A stretch of 8,999 bases of DNA from Anaerolineae bacterium (GTDB lineage Bacteria; Chloroflexota; Anaerolineae; Anaerolineales; UBA11858), in assembly GCA_003694235.1 (NCBI GenBank), contig RFKO01000040.1, positions 1-8,999 of the forward strand. The letters are read 5' to 3'. The notes beneath the pieces are model-generated. The model searched no databases. It was not told the origin of the DNA and worked only from the letters and a program-made list of their open reading frames with translations. Of the stretch, positions 1-5,458 are shown piece by piece; the first letter of the stretch is position 1, and each line of letters starts with the position of its first letter. The translations under genes and the position numbers were made by a program.

Positions 1-76
1 CCAGGTCGTGCTTCAAGCCGCAGCCGATGTAGAAACCCGGAAGCCCTCACAACCTTCACCGGAGGGTATCGCATGA
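1..76 (+). CDS. 3' end of an unidentified upstream gene (partial)
   Basis: The frame starting at base 2 is open from the window edge to a TGA at 74-76 and encodes about 24 residues ending ...SPEGIA. Its stop overlaps the ATG of the next gene as ATGA, the usual sign of translational coupling in an operon, and the downstream Shine-Dalgarno sequence GGAGGG (61-66) lies inside this tail. The residues are too few to assign a family. The frame starting at base 1 is also open across the short upstream stretch, so the choice of frame rests mainly on the ATGA overlap. DUF1638 genes often sit near corrinoid methyltransferase genes, so this could be the end of such a gene, but nothing in these residues shows it. 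Confidence 0.45.
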   Translation, partial: QVVLQAAADVETRKPSQPSPEGIA

Positions 77-669
77 CCACCGGCCTGATCGTCTGCGGCG
101 CGCTGGGGCGCGAAATCTCCCAGATGGTCGCAGCCTATGGCTGGGATGCCCGCGTGATCGGCATCCCGGCCATCGACCACGCCTTCCCCGAACGCATCGC
201 CCCTCACGTTGAAGAACGCATCCTCGCCTGGCGCGAGCGCTGCGAACGGCTGATCGTGGTATTCGGCGATTGCGGTACGCGCGGCGCGCTGGACGCCCTG
301 CTGAAACGCTATCCAGACATCGAGCGCATCCCCGGCCCGCACTGCTACGAGATGTACGCGGGGGAATCTTTTGCCACCCTGATGGAGGAAGAACCCGGCA
401 CATTCTTCCTGACCGATTTCATGGTGCGCACATTCGATGGATTGATTCTCAAGAGCATGGGGCTGGACCGCTACCCTGACCTCAAAGACGAATACTTCCG
501 CAACTACCGCCGGGTGGTGTTCCTCACCCAGAGCAACCTGCCCCCCTATCGTCAGAAAGCCCGCCAGATCGCCGCGTATCTGGGGTTGCCGCTGGAAATC
601 CGTCCTACCGGTTGGGGGGAACTGGAGAAACGCCTGGTAGAGCGCATCGCAGCGACGGAGAAACGCTGA
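73..669 (+). CDS. DUF1638 domain-containing protein
   Basis: This 198-residue soluble protein spans the whole DUF1638 family, whose biochemical role is unknown to me. Recognisable family features are an N-terminal strand ending LIVCGALGREI (Cys8), a central GDCGTRGALDALL stretch (Cys67), and GPHCYEMYAGE (Cys91, His90). The three conserved-looking cysteines and the histidine would suit a metal or cofactor site, but that is inference. There is no signal peptide or membrane segment. The ATG start is supported by GGAGGG six bases upstream and by the ATGA overlap with the preceding frame. In anaerobes, members of this family are often encoded near corrinoid-dependent methyltransferases and their activators, so a role in one-carbon or methylamine metabolism is possible. 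The following gene, lexA, has its own promoter 40 bp after the stop, so it need not share a transcript. Confidence 0.82.
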   Translation: MTTGLIVCGALGREISQMVAAYGWDARVIGIPAIDHAFPERIAPHVEERILAWRERCERLIVVFGDCGTRGALDALLKRYPDIERIPGPHCYEMYAGESFATLMEEEPGTFFLTDFMVRTFDGLILKSMGLDRYPDLKDEYFRNYRRVVFLTQSNLPPYRQKARQIAAYLGLPLEIRPTGWGELEKRLVERIAATEKR

Positions 670-709
670 TCTTCCCGCTCGAGACCCCGATCGTCGAAAA
701 GATTACCTC

Positions 710-738
710 TTGACTCAGAACGAATGTTCGTGTAATAT
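710..738 (+). promoter_or_regulatory. lexA promoter (-35 TTGACT, -10 TAATAT)
   Basis: TTGACT at 710-715 and TAATAT at 733-738 are separated by an ideal 17 bp. Each hexamer differs from the sigma-70 consensus at one or two positions. The predicted transcription start is near 745, giving a leader of about 35 nt before the lexA ATG. The spacer contains the SOS box, so bound LexA would block RNA polymerase directly. Confidence 0.85.
718..729 (+). promoter_or_regulatory. LexA operator (SOS box) GAAC-GAAT-GTTC
   Basis: GAACGAATGTTC has the perfect inverted half-sites GAAC and GTTC separated by 4 bp. This matches the core of the Gram-positive LexA/DinR box (CGAACRNRYGTTYC); the outermost bases, A717 and G730, do not match. 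It lies wholly within the spacer of the lexA promoter, as expected for autoregulation. I saw no other GAAC-N4-GTTC site when reading the other intergenic regions by eye. Confidence 0.85.
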
Positions 739-779
739 AGTAGCACAAATTTTCGGTTTAATCGCTGGGAGTGTGCACT

Positions 780-1532
780 ATGATGGCACGAAGAAAACGA
801 GAGGGGTTGACAGAAAAGCACCGCCGTGTGCTACAAGTGCTGGATACTTTCCAGGAAAAACACGGCTATCCCCCCACCATCCGCGAAATTTGCGATCGCG
901 CGGAGATTTCCTCTACTTCGGTCGCCAATTATTACCTCGATCAACTGGAGGAGATGGGCTATATCGAACGCGATCGCGGCGTCTCGCGCGGTCTGCGGCT
1001 GGTGCAGGAGTTCCGCGGCCGCTTCAAAGAAGCCGTGCAAACCCTGACGGCCGGCACAGACGAACTGATCAGCCTGCCATTGCTGGGCCGTATCGTCGCC
1101 AGCGAACCCATCCCCTTCCCCACTTCCGATTTCAGCCCCTTCGACCCCGAATCGAACGCCATTCAGCTGGCGAAGAGCATGTTGCCGGGCACAGAGCGCA
1201 ACACAGCCGATCTCTACGCCCTGGAGGTGGATGGCGACTCGATGATCGACGCCATGGTCAATGACGGCGACATCGTGATCGTCAAGCGGGTGCACGAAGC
1301 CCGCAACGGCGAGATGGTCGCCGTGTGGCTGAACGACCGCAATGAAACCACACTGAAATACTTCTACAACGAGGGCAAACGCATCCGTTTACAACCGGCT
1401 AACCCTACCATGAAACCGATCTACATTGACGACCCTTCCACAGTGGAAATTCACGGCAAGGTGATCATGGTAGTACGCCGACTGGAGAACGGTCTGCATC
1501 CCACCAAGGCTAAAACCACCGCCCCGCGTTAG
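780..1532 (+). CDS. lexA: LexA repressor (SOS regulator, self-cleaving)
   Basis: LexA represses SOS genes and is inactivated when RecA filaments stimulate its self-cleavage. Residues 1-75 are the winged helix-turn-helix DNA-binding domain (GYPPTIREI at 29-37, recognition helix region SSTSVANYYLDQLEEMGYI at 44-62). Residues 99-250 are the S24-type protease domain. The nucleophile is Ser154 in VDGDSMID and the general base is Lys193 in NETTLKYF. The cleavage segment LPLLGRIVASEP (99-110) puts the scissile bond at Ala107-Ser108, where the usual pair is Ala-Gly. At 250 residues the protein is longer than E. coli LexA (202), with extra length between the domains and between the cleavage site and Ser154. 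I start at ATG 780 because GGGAG (767-771) lies 8 nt upstream. The in-frame GTG at 771 overlaps that Shine-Dalgarno sequence and is less likely. ATG 783 is also possible. Expression is probably autoregulated through the box at 718-729. Confidence 0.95.
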   Translation: MMARRKREGLTEKHRRVLQVLDTFQEKHGYPPTIREICDRAEISSTSVANYYLDQLEEMGYIERDRGVSRGLRLVQEFRGRFKEAVQTLTAGTDELISLPLLGRIVASEPIPFPTSDFSPFDPESNAIQLAKSMLPGTERNTADLYALEVDGDSMIDAMVNDGDIVIVKRVHEARNGEMVAVWLNDRNETTLKYFYNEGKRIRLQPANPTMKPIYIDDPSTVEIHGKVIMVVRRLENGLHPTKAKTTAPR

Positions 1533-1549
1533 CCCAAGAGCACAACGCC

Positions 1550-2362
1550 TCAGCCCGCGCGGCGAAGCTCGCGCAAATGACTGCGCAGCAGATTCTCTTC
1601 CTCCGGGGGAAAGAGGGGCAACACGCGCCGGCACAAGGACACCAGCTCACGCGGGGGAGTTGCCCCAAGCATCTCCTGCAAGAAAAAGGCGCTCTCCTGC
1701 GGCAAAGACACAATCAAGGCCTCAAGAGCTTCCTGCAAGGCATCGATCATCAAGCGATCGGGATGGCGCAAGTGCGGCGCAAGCCAGCGAAACATCGTCG
1801 GCCCGTGCTCTTCCGCTCCTTTACTTGCCCATCCCGCCAGGGCGTATAACCCCAAACGCACTTTTCCAGCCCCCTCATCCGTCAACCAGGATTCCATCTG
1901 AGCCAGAAACAGATCCGGTGCCTCGCTCGATAAACCGGACACGCTGCGCGTGGCCAATTCTTTGAGCACGGCATCCTCAAGCGCCTCTTCGCTCCACTTG
2001 TTCAGCCGTTCCAGCAAGGCTGACGGCGGGCGAAGCCGCACCTGCCCCAATATCCATGCCGCCAGCCGCCGGGTTTCCAGACACGTCTCCGCCCAAAGGG
2101 CGTCGGCCAGTGCCAGCGCCTGCTGCGGACGCGCTTGGATGTAAGGGGCAAGAAATTTTTCCACTTCCCGGAGCAGCAAAGGCGGAACGTGGAATTCCCG
2201 CAAGCGGGGGGTGGCATCCTTCGCATTGCGCACGCGCAGCGTATGATCGGCGTAAAAATCGAATATCTCCAGCAAGCCGGCGCAAAACCGTTCCGGAGAC
2301 TCAAACGTTGCCGCCAACTCCTTCAACTGGCGCGCCAGCACATGCCGTTGGATGGCCGCCAT
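1550..2362 (-). CDS. HEAT-type helical-repeat protein, possibly DNA alkylation repair (AlkD-like)
   Basis: This is a 270-residue, all-helical-looking soluble protein with repeated amphipathic helix pairs, for example ETRRLAAWILGQVR, KVRLGLYALAGWAS and LMIDALQEALEALI, the pattern of HEAT/ARM solenoids. The overall style resembles the AlkD-like DNA alkylation repair superfamily, which wraps DNA with HEAT repeats. I could not confirm the catalytic Asp or the aromatic residues of AlkD, so the glycosylase function is a guess. I start at ATG 2362-2360, one base after the TAG stop of the upstream gene, because GGGAGGG (2373-2367) lies about 5 nt before it. An in-frame TTG at 2377 would add five residues but overlaps the ribosome site. 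The gene forms a translationally linked pair with the LOG-family gene. It is convergent with lexA, with only 17 bp between the stop codons and no evident hairpin terminator. Confidence 0.7.
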   Translation of the reverse strand: MAAIQRHVLARQLKELAATFESPERFCAGLLEIFDFYADHTLRVRNAKDATPRLREFHVPPLLLREVEKFLAPYIQARPQQALALADALWAETCLETRRLAAWILGQVRLRPPSALLERLNKWSEEALEDAVLKELATRSVSGLSSEAPDLFLAQMESWLTDEGAGKVRLGLYALAGWASKGAEEHGPTMFRWLAPHLRHPDRLMIDALQEALEALIVSLPQESAFFLQEMLGATPPRELVSLCRRVLPLFPPEEENLLRSHLRELRRAG

Positions 2363-2363
2363 G

Positions 2364-2909
2364 CTACCCTCCCTCAAACAGGCCGCTCAGATTTTCCACA
2401 GCGGCATCCACATCTACCGCGAAGCTCAACAGCGCGCGGCTGGGATGGTCGATATATTCTCCCAACTCCTCGAACAGTGTCAAAAACACTCGCTCCCATC
2501 CCGCTCCAACCAGAATCAGCGGGCGCGACGGCATGGCGCGCGTCTGCATCTGCGACCACATGGCAGCGACTTCCGCCAGCGTGCCAATTCCGCCCGGCAA
2601 AGCCAGCGCGGCATCGCAGTGTTCCATCAGGGCGTACATCCGCTCCCGTAGCGTGGGAAAACGCATTTCCTCCTTCACCCAGCGGTTGGGAGCGACCGGC
2701 CGCCAGGCCTCGATCTCATCACAGGTCACCCCAATCACATGTGCCCCGGCTTCCGCTGCGCCGCGCGAAACCGCCTCCATCGCACCAATGTAGCCGCCGG
2801 TCAGGACAACATGACCGGCCTCACCCAACAAACGCCCCAGGCGCCGCGCCTGCTCGTAGGCCGCCTCGCCAGGGCGAGGTTTCGAGCCGCCAAACACTGT
2901 CACTCGCAT
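2364..2909 (-). CDS. LOG family protein (nucleoside monophosphate phosphoribohydrolase-like)
   Basis: This 181-residue Rossmann-type protein belongs to the LOG family, whose characterised members release the base from nucleoside 5'-monophosphates, such as cytokinin ribotides. Older annotations call them 'lysine decarboxylase-like'. Visible hallmarks are the N-terminal strand and glycine turn VTVFGGSKP (3-11), the GGY-GAMEAVSRGA loop (38-51), and the signature PGGIGTLAE (105-113) with the catalytic-type Glu113. The upstream catalytic arginine would be Arg90 in LRERMYALM; the usual neighbouring Lys is Met here. This degenerate 'RERK' segment suggests the short nucleotide-binding branch of the family, so substrate and activity are uncertain. 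The start is supported by GGAGG (2920-2916) six bases upstream. The stop lies within the ribosome-binding region of the next gene, so the two are probably cotranscribed. A -10-like TATAAT on this strand lies 176 bp upstream. Confidence 0.85.
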   Translation of the reverse strand: MRVTVFGGSKPRPGEAAYEQARRLGRLLGEAGHVVLTGGYIGAMEAVSRGAAEAGAHVIGVTCDEIEAWRPVAPNRWVKEEMRFPTLRERMYALMEHCDAALALPGGIGTLAEVAAMWSQMQTRAMPSRPLILVGAGWERVFLTLFEELGEYIDHPSRALLSFAVDVDAAVENLSGLFEGG

Positions 2910-3084
2910 ACCTTACCTCCTGATAACGGGGAGAAATTCAGCCTCTCCCGGAATGTACGCGCCTCTACCGCAAAAGGTCGGGGCACTGCAGGGTACACGC
3001 CCCTCGCCCTCACTTTCCCAACGGCCTCCGCGCTGGCCTGGCGGTCAGGCGGACTCACCATGACACTTCCCATAATACCGCCCG

Positions 3085-3090
3085 ATTATA
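3085..3090 (-). promoter_or_regulatory. Possible -10 box (TATAAT) for the LOG/HEAT unit
   Basis: Read on the minus strand, these bases are a perfect TATAAT. No good -35 hexamer is visible 16-18 bp upstream. A start here would give a leader of roughly 170 nt before the LOG gene. Support is the consensus match and the position alone. Confidence 0.35.
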
Positions 3091-3100
3091 CCGCTTCCTG

Positions 3101-3109
3101 TGATAAAAT
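3101..3109 (+). promoter_or_regulatory. Possible extended -10 (TGATAAAAT) for the P-loop gene
   Basis: TGATAAAAT fits an extended -10 element (TGnTAnAAT style). No clear -35 is present. It faces away from the minus-strand TATAAT, whose near edge is about 11 bp distant. Its transcript would carry a leader of about 300 nt before the ATG at 3422, which is long, so a closer promoter may exist that I cannot see. Confidence 0.3.
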
Positions 3110-3141
3110 CCGCCCACCTGCCGGAGGGTGCGCGAATTCAC

Positions 3142-3168
3142 CGCGGAGAGCGCGGAGTGCGCAGAGCA
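3142..3168 (+). repeat. Three degenerate 9-bp tandem units (CGCGGAGAG / CGCGGAGTG / CGCAGAGCA)
   Basis: Three consecutive 9-mers share the core CGCRGAG. They resemble the 'ccgcagagrcgcagag' type of dispersed intergenic repeat that is frequent in Chloroflexota and other environmental genomes. The similarity is recalled from general experience rather than searched. The copy number here is low and the units are diverged. Confidence 0.55.
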
Positions 3169-3421
3169 AAAATTAAAGATGCACTCAAAAGACGCATGTT
3201 TCGCGACAGAATTTCACGGCTCTCAAAGCCAACCATGAAAATCTCGGCGATCTTTACGCTTGGCCTGAGAGTGCGGTAAAAGTCAAGGGGCAGCCGAAGG
3301 GCACTCTGCGGTGCACCTGACCATTTTGCAGTCGCGTCTAACGTATTTTGACGAACACCAATACCAGCTTTTGAGTGCTCCCCCATCGGAGGGGGCAAGC
3401 AAAATAAGAGAGAGACAACAC

Positions 3422-4141
3422 ATGAGCAAAGATATTTTCAAAATCCTTCTCCTGATCGCCCGGCCGGCTGCCGGCAAGAGCGAAATCCTTTTCCACCTGC
3501 GCAACACACCGCTGGAGGAACGCATCCGGCGCTATCACATCGGTAAAATGGTGGAAATTGACGATTTTCCCATGCTGTGGGCCTGGTTCGAAGAGGACGA
3601 TATCCTCAGCGAAATGGGTTATCCCCGCTTACACAGCGACCCGGACTACAACTTCCTGGGCAAACACCTGTGGAACGTACTCATCCGCCGCATCTCATTG
3701 GAATATCGCAAGCTGCGGCGCGACCATCCCCATCTGCACCAGGAGCATACCGTGCTGATCGAATTTGCCCGCGGCAAGGAGCACGGCGGTTTCCGCGAAG
3801 CCTTCCGCCACCTGAGCGACGAGATTGTTGAGCGCATGGGCGTGATGTACATCAACGTCTCATGGGAGGAAAGTCTGCGCAAAAACCGCGCCCGCTTCAA
3901 CCCCCAAAGACCGGACAGCATTCTGGAGCACGGACTGCCAGACGAGAAGATGGAAAAGCTCTACCGGTATGTGGATTGGGAGGAAACCAGCGCCGATGAT
4001 CCCCACTTCCTCACCATTCAAGGCAGGCGGGTACCTTACGTCGTTTTCGAGAACGAGGACGACGTCACCACCCGTGGAGGCGAGGCGCTTGCCGCGCGGC
4101 TGGAGGAAACCCTGGGGCGACTGTGGCGCATTTATTCCTGA
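3422..4141 (+). CDS. P-loop NTPase / nucleotide kinase-like protein of unknown family
   Basis: This is a 239-residue soluble protein. The N-terminal strand KILLLIARPAAGKSEI (7-22) carries a Walker A-like loop, A13-R-P-A-A-G18-K19-S20, in which the first glycine of GxxxxGK[ST] is alanine. An acidic pair, Asp47-Asp48 in VEIDDFP, and the hydrophobic strand TVLIEFARG (110-118) suit substrate-binding and Walker B positions. A basic segment rich in Arg and Lys (ESLRKNRARFNPQRP, 150-164) looks like the mobile lid of nucleoside or nucleotide kinases. I do not recognise the family and cannot name a substrate. I start at ATG 3422, preceded by the weak purine-rich AAGAGAGAG. An upstream in-frame GTG at 3311 would add 37 residues that do not look conserved, placing the P-loop far from the N-terminus, so I reject it. 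The gene stands alone, and the next gene has its own promoter immediately after the stop. Confidence 0.75.
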   Translation: MSKDIFKILLLIARPAAGKSEILFHLRNTPLEERIRRYHIGKMVEIDDFPMLWAWFEEDDILSEMGYPRLHSDPDYNFLGKHLWNVLIRRISLEYRKLRRDHPHLHQEHTVLIEFARGKEHGGFREAFRHLSDEIVERMGVMYINVSWEESLRKNRARFNPQRPDSILEHGLPDEKMEKLYRYVDWEETSADDPHFLTIQGRRVPYVVFENEDDVTTRGGEALAARLEETLGRLWRIYS

Positions 4142-4170
4142 TTGCCACCCCGGCAGCGCCATGTTAAACT
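4142..4170 (+). promoter_or_regulatory. Promoter for the stalk protein-pth-mfd operon (TTGCCA, 17 bp, TAAACT)
   Basis: TTGCCA at 4142-4147 matches the -35 consensus at five of six positions. TAAACT at 4165-4170 is preceded by TG at 4162-4163, making an extended -10, and the spacing is exactly 17 bp. Transcription would start near 4177, leaving a very short leader before the GTG at 4185 or about 20 nt before the ATG at 4197. It begins directly after the stop of the P-loop gene, so it probably marks the operon start. Confidence 0.6.
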
Positions 4171-4184
4171 AGGGGGTCGCGAAT

Positions 4185-4826
4185 GTGAACCGTCCGATGC
4201 GCTACCAAATCGTTTTTCTCCTCCTGATTGCCAGCCTGATACCCTGGGGAGCGGCGCGCGCCCAGGAGGACGAGCCTCCTCCGCCTCCCGCAGAGATCCT
4301 CTCACCGCTGGCCGGCGAGGCGGTGCAGGGGCGCACACCCATCCTGGGTACTGTGCGGGGCGATCAACTGGACGCCTGGGAGCTCTCCTTCGGCTATGCC
4401 CAGGACGAGACCGGCACATGGTTCCTGATCGATCGCGACGAATCGCCGGTAGAAGCGGCGCGCCTGAGCGAATGGGATACCTCGCAAATCACCGACGGAT
4501 TGTACAACCTGCGCCTGGTGGTCTATCTGAATGACGGCTCACAGTTCGAGACCATCGTGCCGGATATCCGCGTGCGTAACTACACCCCCATCGAGACCAG
4601 CACGCCGACCATCACACCGACCGTGCTGATCTCCCCTACCCCCACCCCCATCCCTCCCACGGCGACCACCATCCCCACACCTACCCCTCTGCCGCCAAAC
4701 CCGGCGGAAATCACACCGCATGAATTCAACAACAGCCTGCTGCGCGGCGCGCTCACATCCCTCGGCCTGTTCTTGCTCATGGGGCTGTACTCCTCGCTGC
4801 GCAAATCGCTGCGAAGACGCGAATGA
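4185..4826 (+). CDS. Exported, C-terminally membrane-anchored protein with Ig-like domain and Pro/Thr stalk
   Basis: This 213-residue protein has a clear layout. A signal peptide (1-26) has hydrophobic core IVFLLLIASLI and a signal peptidase I site AARA|QED. An all-beta, Ig-like domain follows (about 36-132, including SPLAGEAVQGRTPILGTVRG and WDTSQITDGLYNLRLVV). Then come a Pro/Thr-rich stalk (about 134-182), one membrane helix (about 188-205) and a basic tail RKSLRRRE. It should sit outside the membrane with its C-terminus in the cytoplasm. Proteins of this style are common in Anaerolineae; their function is not known to me, though adhesion or cell-envelope binding would be reasonable. The GTG start is chosen because AGGGGG lies 8 nt upstream. 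ATG 4197 is an alternative that keeps the signal peptide, and is worth considering because the predicted transcript start leaves little leader for the GTG. The stop overlaps the pth start as ATGA. Confidence 0.75.
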   Translation: MNRPMRYQIVFLLLIASLIPWGAARAQEDEPPPPPAEILSPLAGEAVQGRTPILGTVRGDQLDAWELSFGYAQDETGTWFLIDRDESPVEAARLSEWDTSQITDGLYNLRLVVYLNDGSQFETIVPDIRVRNYTPIETSTPTITPTVLISPTPTPIPPTATTIPTPTPLPPNPAEITPHEFNNSLLRGALTSLGLFLLMGLYSSLRKSLRRRE

Positions 4827-5458
4827 AGCACATGCAACAACTTTTCCAACGGCTGCGCCAGACTGCACCCAACGACATCACCTATCTGATCGCCGGGCTG
4901 GGAAACCCCGGCCGGAAGTACCGTAACAACCGCCACAACATCGGCTTCATGGCCGCCGACCGGCTGGCATCCCGGCTGGGGTGCGAGTTCACGCGCCTGC
5001 AACAAAAAGCCCTGGTGTGCGACGCCCGCCTGGATGGACGCAAAATCATCCTGGCCAAACCGCAAACCTACATGAACAACTCCGGCCAGGCCATCGGTGC
5101 GCTGGTGCGCTTCTACAAAATCCCTCTGGAAAATCTGCTGGTGATTTACGATGACGTTGACCTGCCTTTTGGTACGCTGCGTCTGCGACCGGCCGGCGGC
5201 TCCGGCGGCCAGAAAGGCATGCAATCCATCATCCAGCACCTGCACAGCGAGCAATTCCCGCGCCTGCGCCTGGGTATCGGCCGACCGCCGGGGCGCATGC
5301 AGACCGCCGACTATGTGCTTCAGGATTTCCCCCAAAGCCAGGCTGAAGAGTTGGAAATCATGCTCGAACGCGCTGCCGACGCCGCCCTGCTGTTCATCGA
5401 GCAGGGCATCGAAGCTGCCATGACGCGCTACAACCGCTCCCCCCATGACGGCAGCTAA
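4823..5458 (+). CDS. pth: Peptidyl-tRNA hydrolase
   Basis: Pth hydrolyses the ester bond of peptidyl-tRNA that drops off ribosomes, recycling the tRNA in the cytoplasm. The 211-residue sequence contains the family landmarks GLGNPG (Asn28), RHNIGF with catalytic His38, PQTYMNNSG (Asn85) and YDDVDLPFG (Asp110 matching E. coli Asp93). The segment that normally reads GGHNG is GGQKG here (128-132), so the positions of E. coli His113 and Asn114 are Gln130 and Lys131. This is unusual because Asn114 contacts substrate. The N-terminus carries about 18 residues before the usual first strand; an internal Met at residue 4 does not remove this. The ATG overlaps the preceding stop by 4 nt and the gene ends 14 nt inside mfd, so all three are likely cotranslated. 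A pth-mfd neighbourhood is also known in Bacillus (spoVC-mfd). Confidence 0.95.
   Translation: MKHMQQLFQRLRQTAPNDITYLIAGLGNPGRKYRNNRHNIGFMAADRLASRLGCEFTRLQQKALVCDARLDGRKIILAKPQTYMNNSGQAIGALVRFYKIPLENLLVIYDDVDLPFGTLRLRPAGGSGGQKGMQSIIQHLHSEQFPRLRLGIGRPPGRMQTADYVLQDFPQSQAEELEIMLERAADAALLFIEQGIEAAMTRYNRSPHDGS

Larger units (their letters stand above)
2910..3421. other. Intergenic region between divergent units; no gene supported
   Basis: These 512 bp separate the minus-strand LOG gene from the plus-strand P-loop gene. The longest frames here lack ribosome sites and cross repeat sequence, so I call none. Contents I can support are the LOG ribosome site (GGAGG at 2916-2920, read on the minus strand), divergent -10-like elements at 3085-3109, and a three-copy degenerate 9-bp repeat at 3142-3168. 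The stretch 3170-3420 is visibly less GC-rich than the genes and would form a leader of about 300 nt if the plus-strand -10 is used. I see no tRNA-like, riboswitch-like or strong terminator structure in it. Confidence 0.6.

Noticed and set aside
771..779. GTG at 771 as the lexA start
   Set aside because: It overlaps the GGGAG ribosome site that is well placed for ATG 780, and LexA homology does not need the extra three residues.
2056..2923. Plus-strand open frames opposite the HEAT and LOG genes
   Set aside because: They are rich in Pro, Ser, Arg and Ala, have no ribosome site, and are complementary to a recognised LOG-family gene with the PGGIGTLAE signature.
3036..3050. GCCTG-GCGGT-CAGGC hairpin
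   Set aside because: It is a short five-pair stem without a T-tract on either strand and could arise by chance in GC-rich DNA.
3380..3395. CCCCC-ATCGGA-GGGGG hairpin as a terminator
   Set aside because: The stem has only five pairs and no T-tract follows. It lies just before a start codon, so it is at most a leader hairpin.
3138..3398. Minus-strand open frame of 86 codons in the intergenic gap
   Set aside because: It runs across the CGCRGAG repeat, lacks a Shine-Dalgarno sequence and resembles no protein I know.
3311..3421. Upstream GTG start for the P-loop gene
   Set aside because: It would place 37 unlikely residues before the first strand. The ATG at 3422 begins directly before the expected beta strand and P-loop.
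4573..4730. CCCCCACC-type repetitive DNA as a tandem repeat or regulatory element
   Set aside because: The repetition is explained by Pro/Thr codons of the stalk in the exported protein.
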